Shown: positions 34,693 through 43,417, counted from the stretch's first letter. The stretch is DNA of 64,000 nucleotides from an actinobacterium LLX17 (GCA_000471045.1 KI301992.1:1-64000), one strand, 5' to 3'. Translations and numbers: made by a program. The notes: a model not told the origin generated them from the sequence alone.

Positions 34693-37600
34693 GTGACGAT
34701 TCTCGGGACGATCCCGCCTGCCCGCACGACGCCGACGGGTCGGGGCACCCGGCTCCACCTCCTGCTGGCCACCCTGCTCGCGGCCGTCTCCCTCTCGGTG
34801 CTGGCCGCGCCGGCGCAGGCCGCGCCCACCGTGACGACCATTCCCGTGGGAGGCTTCCCGGCGGGGGCTGCGCTGTCGCCGGACGGCGCGCGCCTGTACG
34901 TCGCGGGGTGGTCCGGACAGCGCGTGATCGTCGTCGACACGGTCACCAACGCGCAGGTCGGGAGCTTCCCCCTCGGCGGCAGACCTGCCGACGTGGCAAT
35001 CTCGCCGGACGGCTCGAAGCTCTACGTCAGCCAGTACGACACCAGCACCGTCTCGGTCCTGACCACGGCTACCGGCGTGGTCACGGCGACGATCGGGGTC
35101 GGCAGCATGCCGTTCGACATGGAGATCAACGACGACGGCTCCCGTCTGTACGTGGCGAACTCGAGCACCACCTCATCGATCTCGGTGATCGACACCGTCG
35201 CCCTCTCCGCCGTGGCGACGGTGCCCTTCGGTGCTGCCGGTCTGCGGCAGATCGCGCTCTCTCCCGACGAGTCGATGCTCTACGTCCCCGGCGTGACGAG
35301 CGGCACGCTCAGCAGGGTCGCGACGGCTTCCAACACCTTGGCCGGCAGCGCGACGTTCCCCGCCGGGGCTGCCCCGTGGGGAGTGGCACCGTCGGCGGAC
35401 GGGTCCACCATCTACGTGACGGGGTCGGGGACCAACGTGGTCTACTCCGTGAGCGCTGCGTCAGGCTCGGTCAGCGCGACCACCATTCCTGTCGGCGTCG
35501 GCCCGCGCAACGCGGTGGTGTCCGATGACGGCACCCGGTTGTTCGTCGCCAACGGTGGCGCTAACTCGGTCTCGGTCATCGCGACCGCCACCGGGACGGT
35601 GCAGAGCACGGTCGCGACGGGGGGTGCCCTTCCGTGGTTCCTCACCAACGGCACGACCAGCTCGACGGCCTACGCGATGAACTACTCCGGCGGCACGGTC
35701 TCGAAGATCGTGCTCGACTCGCTGACCCCGGCGACGCAGACCGTCACGGCCACCGCGGGCGAGGCCATCACGCCCACCACCGCGTTCACGCCGGACGGCT
35801 TCGCCGGCACGGCGTCGTACGCGGTCGCCCCGGCCCTGCCGGCCGGTTTGAGCATCGACAGCGCCACCGGCGTCGTGAGCGGCACGCCGACCACCGCGCA
35901 GGACGCGACGACCTACACCGTGACCGGCACGGGCTCGACCGCCGGCAGCGCCACGGCGACGATCTCGATCGCCGTCGCGGCCACCGTCACGCCCGCGTCG
36001 CAGTCCATTGCCGGCACCGCGGGTCAGCCCATCACCCCGACCCAGGCCCTGACGTCGACCGTGGCCGGGACACCCTCGTACTCGGTGGCACCGGCGCTGC
36101 CCGCCGGTCTGAGCCTCGACACGTCCACCGGCGTGGTGAGTGGCACGCCCACGACGGCCCAGACGTCCACGTCGCACACGATCACCGTGACGGGCGCGAC
36201 GTTCGGCACCGCCACCGCGACCGTCTCGGTCGAGGTCGCCGCGGCGATCACACCGATCACGCAGTCCGTCTCGGGCTCTGCCGGTGAGGCGATCACTCCC
36301 ACGACCGCGCTGACCCCGGTCGGGTTTCCGGTGGCGCCGACCTACACGGTCTCGCCGGCGCTGCCGGATGGCCTGAGCCTCAACAGCTCCACCGGTGTCG
36401 TCAGTGGCACGCCCACCGCGTCGCAGCTCGCGCAGACCTACACGATCACGGGCACCGGCGGCGGCTTCACGGCCACCACCGAGCTCGTCGTGGCGGTCTC
36501 GGCGCTGTCACCCGCGACGCAGACCGTCACGGCCACGCAGGGCGAGGCCATCACCCCGACCTCGGCGCTGACGGGCTCCGGCTTCGTCGGCGACGTCACC
36601 TTCACGTCGACGCCGTTGCCCGCCGGACTCAGCCTCGACCCCGACACCGGCGTCATCAGCGGCACGCCCACCGGCGGCGCCCAGGCGGCCGCGAGCTACA
36701 CGATCACCGGCGCGGGCGAGACGTCCGGCGTCGCACGGGCCTCGGTCTCGATCTCGGTCGACCCAGTGGTCTCCGGCACCACGACCAGCGTGCAGGGCAC
36801 GGTCGGCGAGGAGATCACGCCGACGACGGCGCCCTCGACCGACGGCTTCCCCGGCACGGTCACCTACTCGGTCGACCCGGCCCTGCCGGACGGCCTGAGC
36901 CTCGACACTGCGACCGGCGTCATCAGCGGCACCCCCACCACCGCCTCGGCCGCCGCCGACTTCACGCTCACGGCGACCGATGGTGAGTTCACTGACTCTG
37001 CGATCGTCACGATCCAGGTGGCCGGACTCTCGCCGGCGACGCAGACGGTCGCCGCCACGCGGGGCACCCCGATCACCAGCACGGCAGCGATCACCGCCAC
37101 GGGCTTCACGGGCGCCGTCACCTACGTGGTCGACCAGCCGCTGCCCGCCGGGCTCACGCTCGATCCCGCCACCGGCGTCATCAGCGGCACCCCGACGGGG
37201 GACCCCCAGGAGGCCACCGCCTACACCGTCACGGGCTCCGGCGCGACGGCCGGCACCGCCTCGGCGACCGTCTCGATCTCGGTCGCGGCCGTCGCCCCCG
37301 GTGCCCCGACCGACGTCGTGGCCACGCCTGGCGCCAACCAGGCGATCATCAGCTGGACCGCGCCGACCGACGACGGTGGCGACGGACCGGTCAGCTACAC
37401 GGTGACTTCTGAGCCCGGTGGCGCGACGTGCACCACGACCGAGACGTCCTGCCTGATCACGGGACTCCAGTCCGGTGAGACGACGTTCTCGGTCGTCGCG
37501 TCGACGCCGGCGGGGTCCTCGGCCGCGGCCGTCTCACCGGCGGTCACGATCGTCGGCACGGTCGCGCCGGCCACGGTGCCGCCCGCCACGGCGGGTCTCG

Positions 37601-38085
37601 ACGTCGCCCTGACCGACGCTGCAGGCACGCCGGTCACGACCGTCCGCGCCGGTCAGCCGGTCGTTGCGACGGCCACCGGCTTCTACCCGGGCTCGCTGGT
37701 CGAGATCCACGTGTACTCGGTGCCGGAGCCGCTGGGCGTCGCCCAGGCCGACGCCTCGGGAACCGCGGTCCTGCCGCTGACCTTCCCGAGCAACGCCGCA
37801 GTGACCCCGGGCGACCACTCGCTCGTGGCCTCGGGCTTCACGCCGGCTGCCGCCACGGGGCACGCGGTCTCGCCGCTGACCGTCCTGGCCGACGCCGTGC
37901 CGCCCGTCCCCGGCACCCCGCCGGCCGACACGGCAGGCGCCGTCGACGTCTCCCGCGATGTCCTCCCGGACACCGGAGCTCCCGAGGTGCCGTCGGTGTG
38001 GACCGCGCTGCGCCTCGTCCTGCTCGGCAGCCTGGCCCTCGTGGTCGCGGCCGGCCTGCGCCGCCGCGAGGCCCTCGCCCGCTGA
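34693..38085 (+). CDS. LPDTG-anchored surface protein with YVTN propeller and six Ig-like repeats
   Basis: About 1130 residues from GTG 34693. A signal peptide ends near SLSVLAAPAQA. Seven YVTN-type blades follow (about residues 50-343; pattern P-x-SPDGxxLYV), then six putative-Ig (He_PIG-like) repeats of about 87 residues (ALPAGLSLD...GVVSGTPT), one fibronectin-III-like domain (APGAPTDVVATPGANQAIIS) and a stalk. The C-terminus has the sortase signal LPDTG (residues 1091-1095), a hydrophobic helix and RRRE. It is probably a cell-wall adhesin or scaffold. No sortase gene lies in the window. The start is uncertain; TTG 34651 is also in frame. Confidence 0.88.
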   Translation: MTILGTIPPARTTPTGRGTRLHLLLATLLAAVSLSVLAAPAQAAPTVTTIPVGGFPAGAALSPDGARLYVAGWSGQRVIVVDTVTNAQVGSFPLGGRPADVAISPDGSKLYVSQYDTSTVSVLTTATGVVTATIGVGSMPFDMEINDDGSRLYVANSSTTSSISVIDTVALSAVATVPFGAAGLRQIALSPDESMLYVPGVTSGTLSRVATASNTLAGSATFPAGAAPWGVAPSADGSTIYVTGSGTNVVYSVSAASGSVSATTIPVGVGPRNAVVSDDGTRLFVANGGANSVSVIATATGTVQSTVATGGALPWFLTNGTTSSTAYAMNYSGGTVSKIVLDSLTPATQTVTATAGEAITPTTAFTPDGFAGTASYAVAPALPAGLSIDSATGVVSGTPTTAQDATTYTVTGTGSTAGSATATISIAVAATVTPASQSIAGTAGQPITPTQALTSTVAGTPSYSVAPALPAGLSLDTSTGVVSGTPTTAQTSTSHTITVTGATFGTATATVSVEVAAAITPITQSVSGSAGEAITPTTALTPVGFPVAPTYTVSPALPDGLSLNSSTGVVSGTPTASQLAQTYTITGTGGGFTATTELVVAVSALSPATQTVTATQGEAITPTSALTGSGFVGDVTFTSTPLPAGLSLDPDTGVISGTPTGGAQAAASYTITGAGETSGVARASVSISVDPVVSGTTTSVQGTVGEEITPTTAPSTDGFPGTVTYSVDPALPDGLSLDTATGVISGTPTTASAAADFTLTATDGEFTDSAIVTIQVAGLSPATQTVAATRGTPITSTAAITATGFTGAVTYVVDQPLPAGLTLDPATGVISGTPTGDPQEATAYTVTGSGATAGTASATVSISVAAVAPGAPTDVVATPGANQAIISWTAPTDDGGDGPVSYTVTSEPGGATCTTTETSCLITGLQSGETTFSVVASTPAGSSAAAVSPAVTIVGTVAPATVPPATAGLDVALTDAAGTPVTTVRAGQPVVATATGFYPGSLVEIHVYSVPEPLGVAQADASGTAVLPLTFPSNAAVTPGDHSLVASGFTPAAATGHAVSPLTVLADAVPPVPGTPPADTAGAVDVSRDVLPDTGAPEVPSVWTALRLVLLGSLALVVAAGLRRREALAR
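35722..37290 (+). repeat. Six tandem Ig-like coding repeats in the surface protein
   Basis: Units begin with variants of LTPATQTVTATAGEAITPT and end with GTATATVSISV-like strands; about 260 bases each. The protein repeats are diverged, so the DNA is not a simple tandem array. They would form a rigid stalk between propeller and wall. Confidence 0.85.
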
Positions 38086-38101
38086 CCCCCCCGGTGGGTG
38101 A

Positions 38102-38944
38102 TCAGGGGCGGGGGACGCCCGTGGGGTTGGGGTAGGCCATGAGGCCGGCGGCCTCGGTGGCGCGCGCGATGGGCACCAGCGAGGGCACCAGCGCGTAGGC
38201 ACGGGCCGTGCCCTCCTGGTCCAGACCGGCGCTGCAGGACCGGTCGGTGGCGTCCTCGATCCGCTCGCGGGCAACCCGACCGGTCTCGGTCGCGTCGGTG
38301 CCGTCGACCCAGCCGAACTGCTGCAGGCGACCGAACGCCGCAATCCACTCCTCGTCGGTCCAGCCGCGCATCTCGTGCTGCTTCATCCCCACCAGGCCGT
38401 TCGCTGCGGACAGGGCGTTGGCCTCGGCGCCACCCAGACCGGCGGCGGTCAGCACCGCCACGTGCGAGTCGCCCCGGTACTCCCGCAGCACGGTGGCCGC
38501 GTGCCAGAGTCGGCCGACCGGGTCGGTCGGCACCGGCGCCGCGCGGTGCGCAGCGGCCAGGGGGCGACCGGCGAGGTCGAGGAGGGTCGACAGGTTCTGC
38601 AGGGCATCGGCGGTCCGCGCGACGTCGACCTCACCCTCCACCTGCTCGAGCACACGGGTGAGCACCTCGGTCGCGGCGTCCTGGCGGGCGGCGAGGATGT
38701 CGGACGGCGAGGCCAGCGACCACGCGTCAGGCAGCGCCCGGGCCACGCGGCTGGGCGCGAAGCCGTGGAACAGGGCCGTGACGACCTGCGGGTCGGCGGG
38801 TCCGAGCGCGGCCGAGCGCGACGCGAAGTACCCCATCCAGTACCCCTTGAGCCCGAGGTCGGCGTACCGCTGTGTCGCCTCCGGGGCGAAGTAGACGATG
38901 TCGTGGATGGCCTCGATGCTGCGCCAGAACTCGCGAGTGGTCAT
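38102..38944 (-). CDS. SCO6745 family protein
   Basis: 280-residue actinobacterial protein. It begins with AIHDIVYFAPEATQRYADLG and contains LKGYWMGYFASRSAALG and FHGFAPSRVARALPDAW, which are typical of the SCO6745 group; the C-terminal half (GWTDEEWIAAFGRLQQFGWV) looks like a winged-helix domain. Function is unknown. CAGGAT lies 6 bases before the ATG, suggesting leaderless expression. It runs convergently towards the surface protein, with only 16 bases between their stops. Confidence 0.85.
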   Translation of the reverse strand: MTTREFWRSIEAIHDIVYFAPEATQRYADLGLKGYWMGYFASRSAALGPADPQVVTALFHGFAPSRVARALPDAWSLASPSDILAARQDAATEVLTRVLEQVEGEVDVARTADALQNLSTLLDLAGRPLAAAHRAAPVPTDPVGRLWHAATVLREYRGDSHVAVLTAAGLGGAEANALSAANGLVGMKQHEMRGWTDEEWIAAFGRLQQFGWVDGTDATETGRVARERIEDATDRSCSAGLDQEGTARAYALVPSLVPIARATEAAGLMAYPNPTGVPRP

Positions 38945-38966
38945 GGGCCGATCCTGACAGGGGGCG

Positions 38967-39776
38967 CTACGCGGTGCTCCTCAGGCCGGTGCTCATCAGT
39001 CGGGGGGGGAACAGGCGCTCGTCATGTGCGTTGACCACTCGCACGCCCGGCTCGCGGTCCAGGGCCGCGAGCGCCTCGTGGTTGCCGCGCAGCCGGCTCG
39101 GCTGGATGGCCATCGTGCGCTCGAACGCCCGCAGGAGGCGCACCGGGTCGAGCCGGCTGCCGTCACGGACGTGTGTGGCGCCGAAGCAGCTGGCGTCGAA
39201 GACGGCATCGCCGGCGTGCACCAGCAGGTCGTGATCGGTCTCCACCGCCACGGCCGCGTGCCCGCGGGTGTGACCGGCCAGCGGCACGAGGGTGATGCCG
39301 CTCAAGACCTCGTGGCCCGAGAGACCGTGCCGCCACGCATCACCCTCGCCCTCCCACGTGCGCACCTCGGGGTCGTGCGCCCACTGCACCGGGCTGTAGC
39401 GCGCCTTCTCGGCCAGCTTCGTGTCGACCGTCGCCGCGGCCCACTCGTCGGCCGTGGTGTGCAGCGTGGCGCCGGGGAAGTCGGCCGCGCCGCCGACGTG
39501 GTCGATGTCCAGGTGCGTCAGCACGATGTGCCGCACGTCGTCGGTCGAGAACCCGAGCGCTTCGACGGCCGACGCCGCCGTGGTCGACGGGTCGCGCTCC
39601 GGGCGCAGCAGGTGACGCGACGGACCGAGCCGTCGTGGGTCCACCAGGTCGGCCCGTCCGACGCCGGCGTCGACGAGCACCAGGCCCTCAGGGTGCTCTA
39701 CCAGCAGCACGTGACAGATGATGCGGGGCACGAGCGGAGGGTGCATGACCCCGGCGATCAGGTGGTGGACGCGCAT
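38967..39776 (-). CDS. MBL-fold metallo-hydrolase
   Basis: 269-residue metallo-beta-lactamase-fold enzyme. The zinc motif is THLDIDHVGG (HxDxDH type, about residues 92-101), with further ligands in LAGHTRGHAA and HAGDAVFDA. The layout resembles AHL-lactonase-like and related hydrolases, but the substrate is not determinable. TAGCAT lies 6 bases upstream of the ATG, so the mRNA is probably leaderless. Stands alone between the SCO6745-family gene and the stress protein. Confidence 0.9.
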   Translation of the reverse strand: MRVHHLIAGVMHPPLVPRIICHVLLVEHPEGLVLVDAGVGRADLVDPRRLGPSRHLLRPERDPSTTAASAVEALGFSTDDVRHIVLTHLDIDHVGGAADFPGATLHTTADEWAAATVDTKLAEKARYSPVQWAHDPEVRTWEGEGDAWRHGLSGHEVLSGITLVPLAGHTRGHAAVAVETDHDLLVHAGDAVFDASCFGATHVRDGSRLDPVRLLRAFERTMAIQPSRLRGNHEALAALDREPGVRVVNAHDERLFPPRLMSTGLRSTA

Positions 39777-39782
39777 GCGGTG

Positions 39783-39788
39783 ATGCTA
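39783..39788 (-). promoter_or_regulatory. -10 box of a leaderless MBL hydrolase transcript
   Basis: TAGCAT, 6-base spacer to ATG 39776, no Shine-Dalgarno. Confidence 0.6.
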
Positions 39789-39816
39789 GGGGTGACGGCC
39801 GAGGCGCGCCCGGGAA

Positions 39817-40302
39817 TCACTTCTTGGTGGACTTGGCCTTGCTCACGGCCTTGCGGACGGACTTGCGCTTCTTGGGCTCGGGCCGGTGCACCAGCACGGG
39901 GCACTCCGCCTGGTTGAGCACCTTGTGCGCGACCGAACCCATCAGCACGGCGCTGGTGCGCGTGCTGGTGCTGGCCAGCACGATCAGGCCGGAGTTGAAG
40001 CGATTGGCGGCCTTGATGATCTCGGCGGCCGGCGCTCCGCTGTAGATGTGGGTGCTGACGGTCGGCCCCCAGTCGGCGAGCGTCTTGGCGACCGCGTGCG
40101 TGGCCTCCTCCGCCGCGGTGCGGAACGACAGCTCGTCGATGCCGGCGTCGCTGCCGTCCGTGGCGAACGGGACGGCCGCGAGCGGACTCACGACTGCGAC
40201 GACCGCGATCTTCGAGATCGTCGAGGGGTCGGTGGTGGCGCGCAGGAAGCGCGCCGCGTCGAGCGACTGACGGGATCCATCGGTGGCGACGAGCACGTGC
40301 AT
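39817..40302 (-). CDS. Universal stress protein with a lysine-rich tail
   Basis: 161-residue UspA-domain protein: HVLVATDGSRQSLDAARFL at the start and GLIVLASTSTRTSAVLMGSV, SVAHKVLNQAECPVLV at the end of the domain, which matches the nucleotide-binding G-x2-G-x9-G(S/T) region loosely. The last ~20 residues (PEPKKRKSVRKAVSKAKST and KK) are strongly basic, unlike ordinary Usp proteins, and might bind nucleic acid. ATG 40302 has GGAGG 4 bases upstream. A longer in-frame start at 40404 is not supported. Confidence 0.92.
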   Translation of the reverse strand: MHVLVATDGSRQSLDAARFLRATTDPSTISKIAVVAVVSPLAAVPFATDGSDAGIDELSFRTAAEEATHAVAKTLADWGPTVSTHIYSGAPAAEIIKAANRFNSGLIVLASTSTRTSAVLMGSVAHKVLNQAECPVLVHRPEPKKRKSVRKAVSKAKSTKK

Positions 40303-40419
40303 GGTTCCTCCAGGGTCGGCCACGTGGCTCGGCGGTCGAGCCGCCCCCCGATCGAGGCGATGCAGCCGTTCAGCCGATGATCGCACCGGTCGGGGTGGGT
40401 GCAAGTCGGAATCTGCCCC

Positions 40420-40425
40420 TAGGCT
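40420..40425 (+). promoter_or_regulatory. Putative -10 box of cobU
   Basis: TAGGCT about 25 bases before ATG 40451; GAGGTGA lies between as ribosome binding site. No complete cobalamin aptamer is present here. Confidence 0.45.
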
Positions 40426-40450
40426 GCACAGGAGTCAAGAGGTGAGTGCC

Positions 40451-40981
40451 ATGAAGGTGCTGGTGACGGGCGGAGTTCGCTCGGGCAAGTCGTTCCACGC
40501 CGAGTCGCTGGTGGTGGGTGAACCGGTCGTCACCTACGTCGCGCCCGGCCCCTCCGTCGACGACGAGCCCGACCCGGACTGGCGCTCCCGCGTCGAGGCG
40601 CATCGCTCACGGCGGCCGTCGCACTGGACGACCGTCGAGACGGTCGACCTGCCGGCCGCCCTGGCCGAGGCCGAGGGCGCCGTGCTGATCGACTGCCTCG
40701 GCACCTGGTTGACCGCGCAGCTCGACGAGCTCGACGCGTGGGACGCGGTGCGCGAGGACTGGGAGGCCGTGCTGCGCGACCGCATCGAGGCCTTGGCCGA
40801 GGCCGTCGCCGCGACGAAGCACCCCGTCGTGGTGGTGACCAACGAGGTCGGTCTCGGGGTCGTGCCGGAGCACCGGTCCGGCCGCATCTTCCGCGACCTG
40901 CTCGGACTCGCCAACCAGCGGGTGGCCGCCGAGTGCGACCAGGTGCTGCTGGTCGTCGCCGGACGCGTGCTGACCCTTTAG
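40451..40981 (+). CDS. cobU: Adenosylcobinamide kinase / adenosylcobinamide-phosphate guanylyltransferase
   Basis: CobU phosphorylates adenosylcobinamide and activates it with GTP for CobS. The 176-residue product has Walker A GGVRSGKS (7-14), HRSRRPSHWTTVE, DCLGTWL and VTNEVGLGVVPEHRSGRIF, all diagnostic. It lies 16 kb from the main cobalamin cluster, as a single gene, and overlaps the convergent MpaB-type gene by 3-4 bases. Unlike the main operons it lacks a recognisable riboswitch, so it may be available for cobinamide salvage when B12 is present. Confidence 0.96.
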   Translation: MKVLVTGGVRSGKSFHAESLVVGEPVVTYVAPGPSVDDEPDPDWRSRVEAHRSRRPSHWTTVETVDLPAALAEAEGAVLIDCLGTWLTAQLDELDAWDAVREDWEAVLRDRIEALAEAVAATKHPVVVVTNEVGLGVVPEHRSGRIFRDLLGLANQRVAAECDQVLLVVAGRVLTL

Positions 40982-41841
40982 GAGGCCGTCTCTGCTGTCG
41001 AGGACGCCTTCGGCGTCATGGCCCACCGGATGGTCCGGACTGCGGTCTCGCCACCGAGGCGCACGGCGGTCGACTCGGCCACCGGCAGCCACGGCAGGCG
41101 CAGCGGCCCGCGTGACCAGCGGGGGAGCAGTCCCACCGCGGCTCCGGCCAGCAGCGCGTAGGGAGCGCGGAGCGGCAACGGCACCGGCGGGTTGATCAGC
41201 AGGTACCGGGCCGTGCGCCGCGCCGCCGGCGTGCTCTCGAGCTCGGGCCGGAACTCGGCCAACGCATCCTCGAGCTCGGCCACCGACTCCGGCACCCGCT
41301 CCGCACCCAGCTCGCGCGCCACGACGGCGGCCTCGGCCAGGTAGCGGTCGCGCCCGGCGGCGTCGAGGGGTTGCGAACCGTAGCGGTCGTGGGCCCGCAG
41401 GAAGCTGTCGACCTCGGCCACGTGCACCCACCGCACCAGGTTCGGGTCGGACGCCGCGTACGGCCGTCCGTCCGGCGCGGTGCCGGTCACGGTTTCGTGC
41501 ACGGCACGCACGGCCCGCACCATGCGGTCGGAGTCCTCGATCGTGCCGAACGTCGTGACGGCCAGGAAGTGGCTGGTGCGCTGCAGCCGGCCCCACGGGT
41601 CACCCCGGAAGCCGGAGTGCTGGTCGACCGCCGCCATCGCCAGCGGGTGCAGCGACTGCAGCAGCAGCGCGCGGATGCCACCGACGAACATCGACGCGTC
41701 GCCGTGCACCTGCACGATGGCGGAGTCGGGCCCGAATCGGCGCGGCCCAGGGGCGGTGTGGATGCGGTCACGCTTGGCGGGGCCCTCGTCGCCGGCCACG
41801 CGGGCGAAGATCAGCTCGCCGAGCCGGCTCCGGGGATCCAT
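40978..41841 (-). CDS. Oxygenase MpaB family protein (DUF2236)
   Basis: 287-residue protein of the latex-clearing/MpaB-like group. Diagnostic region: GDASMFVGGIRALLLQSLHP with the conserved histidine, RTSHFLAVTTFGT and LVRWVHVAEVDSFLRAH. Some relatives are b-type haem oxygenases; most actinobacterial paralogues are uncharacterised, so the reaction is unknown. The stop is TAA at 40980-40978, convergent with cobU. GACACT lies 6 bases before the ATG, a possible leaderless promoter. Confidence 0.88.
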   Translation of the reverse strand: MDPRSRLGELIFARVAGDEGPAKRDRIHTAPGPRRFGPDSAIVQVHGDASMFVGGIRALLLQSLHPLAMAAVDQHSGFRGDPWGRLQRTSHFLAVTTFGTIEDSDRMVRAVRAVHETVTGTAPDGRPYAASDPNLVRWVHVAEVDSFLRAHDRYGSQPLDAAGRDRYLAEAAVVARELGAERVPESVAELEDALAEFRPELESTPAARRTARYLLINPPVPLPLRAPYALLAGAAVGLLPRWSRGPLRLPWLPVAESTAVRLGGETAVRTIRWAMTPKASSTAETAS

Positions 41842-41901
41842 GGGCCCAGTGTCCCTCGCGGTGCATCATGCTGCCCGGCTGATGCCGGTCGGGTGCCGGA
41901 C

Positions 41902-41907
41902 TAATCT
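41902..41907 (+). promoter_or_regulatory. -10 box of a leaderless SCP2-like transcript
   Basis: TAATCT, then 6 bases (GTCGGC), then the GTG start at 41914. Confidence 0.65.
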
Positions 41908-41913
41908 GTCGGC

Positions 41914-42267
41914 GTGGCCCGCCGACTCACCCCGCTGCCAGCCGAGGAGTTCGCGGCCGTGTGCGCGCGGATCGACGCCGGGTCCACCGACCGCGTCGAC
42001 CTCGCCGCCGCCACACGCCACCTCATGGCGGTGCTGCAGCACCGGGCGCCGGGTCACAGCGTCGAGGTGCGGGTGCCGCCGTTCGCGGCGGTGCAGGTGA
42101 TCGAGGGGGCCAGCCACACCCGCGGCACGCCCCCGGCGGTCGTCGAGATGGATGCCGCCACCTGGATCGCCCTGGGCCGCGGCGCCACCACCTGGTCCGA
42201 GGCCCGTCCGCGCATCAGCGCCTCCGGCGAGCGCTCCGACCTCACCGAGTGGCTCCCCCTCGCCTGA
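41914..42267 (+). CDS. Sterol carrier (SCP2-like) family protein
   Basis: 117-residue actinobacterial protein with one SCP2-like domain, including VEVRVPPFAAVQVIEG, HTRGTPPAVVEMDAATWIAL and WSEARPRISASGERSDLTEW. Proteins of this type are commonly found next to purF in actinobacteria; the ligand and role are unknown. Starts at GTG 41914 directly after a -10 box. Its end faces the SRPBCC gene across a strong palindrome. Confidence 0.85.
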   Translation: MARRLTPLPAEEFAAVCARIDAGSTDRVDLAAATRHLMAVLQHRAPGHSVEVRVPPFAAVQVIEGASHTRGTPPAVVEMDAATWIALGRGATTWSEARPRISASGERSDLTEWLPLA

Positions 42268-42286
42268 CCACCCCCTGACCACGAGC

Positions 42287-42339
42287 TTTGAAGCCTTGTG
42301 TCACGAATTTCGCTCAGATCCGTGACACAACGCTTCAAA
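42287..42339. terminator. Long palindrome between convergent genes, probable bidirectional terminator
   Basis: 19-base arms (TTTGAAGCCTTGTGTCACG), 18 of 19 pairing, around a 15-base loop; outer A/T bases (TTT/AAA) then GGGG. The GTGTCACG core recalls the type 1 palindromes in cobB-cobC and after cobM. Confidence 0.8.
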
Positions 42340-42354
42340 ATTTGGGGAGGGGGG

Positions 42355-42804
42355 TCAGTGCTCGACGGCCTTGGCGAGGCGGTCGAGGGTGCGGCGCATG
42401 TCGTTCTTGGTCTTGGCGGGCATCTTGCTGCGCTCGAGCAGGACGCGCTGCTTGTCCTGGCTGAGGTCCCACGTCTCGGTGACCCGCGTGCCGTTGGCGG
42501 TGGGCTCGAGCTCGTAGCGCCAGATGCGACCGCCGATCACGCCGCCCAGGCCCGTGGTCTGCCACGCGATGCGGCGGTCCGGTTCGTGCTCGATGACGGT
42601 GTTCTTGGTCGTGTAGGGCAGCCCCATCTTCATCGACATGCCAAACACGGAACCGAGGCTCAGCGGCTCCCGGGACCCGCGCGCCTCCCGCACCGTGCCG
42701 GAGCCGTCGATCTCGCTGTGCCGCGAGGCGTCGGAAAGGATCGCGAAGATGGTCGAGGGGTCGGCGGAGATCTCGCGCTCGACGCTGAGTCGGTGGTGGT
42801 CCAT
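42355..42804 (-). CDS. SRPBCC (START-like) family protein
   Basis: 149-residue hydrophobic-ligand-binding fold. It begins HHRLSVEREISADPSTIFAI and has the usual polyketide-cyclase/START pattern (SRHSEIDGSGTVREA; YELEPTANGTRVTETWDLS). No catalytic residues can be assigned. Monocistronic. Ends at the palindrome shared with the SCP2-like gene. Confidence 0.9.
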   Translation of the reverse strand: MDHHRLSVEREISADPSTIFAILSDASRHSEIDGSGTVREARGSREPLSLGSVFGMSMKMGLPYTTKNTVIEHEPDRRIAWQTTGLGGVIGGRIWRYELEPTANGTRVTETWDLSQDKQRVLLERSKMPAKTKNDMRRTLDRLAKAVEH

Positions 42805-42865
42805 GACCCCATCCGACAGGTCACCGGACCCGGGGGCAACCCGAGTCGTCAGGAACGGCCAGGTC

Positions 42866-43312
42866 TCACTCGTCCGGACGGGCCTCGTGCGCCGGACGAC
42901 CGTGCGATCGCCGGTCCTCCTTCATCTGCGCCTCGAACAGGTGCCGGCGGCCCCCGGCCAGCTGGTCGCGGGCCGTCTTCTCCAGCTCGCGGAACAGTGC
43001 GTAGTAGCCGTCGTCGTAGTCCTCGACGATCTGGAACGTCCAGCGTCCCTCGATGACGTTGCGCCCCACGAGCTCGGTCTCGACCCGGTCGGCGAGCTCG
43101 GTGTGCCCCGCCTCCCGCAGCTCGTCGACGGCGTCGCCGGCCAGCAGGTCGGCGGTGCCGGAGAGCCGGTGGAAGCCGTACAACATGCCCCGCGCGTGCT
43201 CGGCGGTCTCGAGCGCCTTGCTCAAGGTGCCCAGGGCCTCGACGGTGGCGTCGTCGAGTCCTTCGGGGCGCTGGTGGGCGGCGTCGGGCTGGTCGGCTGG
43301 CTGGTCGCTCAT
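42866..43312 (-). CDS. Conserved hypothetical actinobacterial protein
   Basis: 148 residues from ATG 43312 (GGAG 6 bases upstream). No function recognised. It is soluble and helix-rich, with LSKALETAEHARGMLYGFHR and ADRVETELVGRNVIEGRWTF, and a polar C-terminal tail (RRSHGRPAHEARPDE). Related proteins appear near purF in this lineage, as I recall. A longer frame up to 43702 runs through the purF gene in antisense and is rejected. Confidence 0.8.
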   Translation of the reverse strand: MSDQPADQPDAAHQRPEGLDDATVEALGTLSKALETAEHARGMLYGFHRLSGTADLLAGDAVDELREAGHTELADRVETELVGRNVIEGRWTFQIVEDYDDGYYALFRELEKTARDQLAGGRRHLFEAQMKEDRRSHGRPAHEARPDE

Positions 43313-43411
43313 GCATCTCCTCGGTCGGTCGCTGCGACCATCGTCGGCCGCGCACGCCTCACCCGCGAGCCGAGGCGGACGCGCACGGTTCGTGGGTGGC
43401 CGCGGGGCCCC

Positions 43412-43417
43412 TACACT
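43412..43417 (+). promoter_or_regulatory. -10 box of a leaderless purF transcript
   Basis: TACACT, 6 bases (GGTGGG), then the purF GTG at 43424. Confidence 0.7.

Noticed and set aside
35722-37290. Regular repeat array that might be taken for CRISPR
   Set aside because: Units are about 260 bases, translated throughout and diverged at DNA level; they are Ig-like protein domains.
40395-40450. Riboswitch-like words (GTGCAAGTCGG, GTCAAGAGG) before cobU
   Set aside because: The spacing between the two elements is about 30 bases, too short for a cobalamin aptamer, and the other conserved parts are missing.
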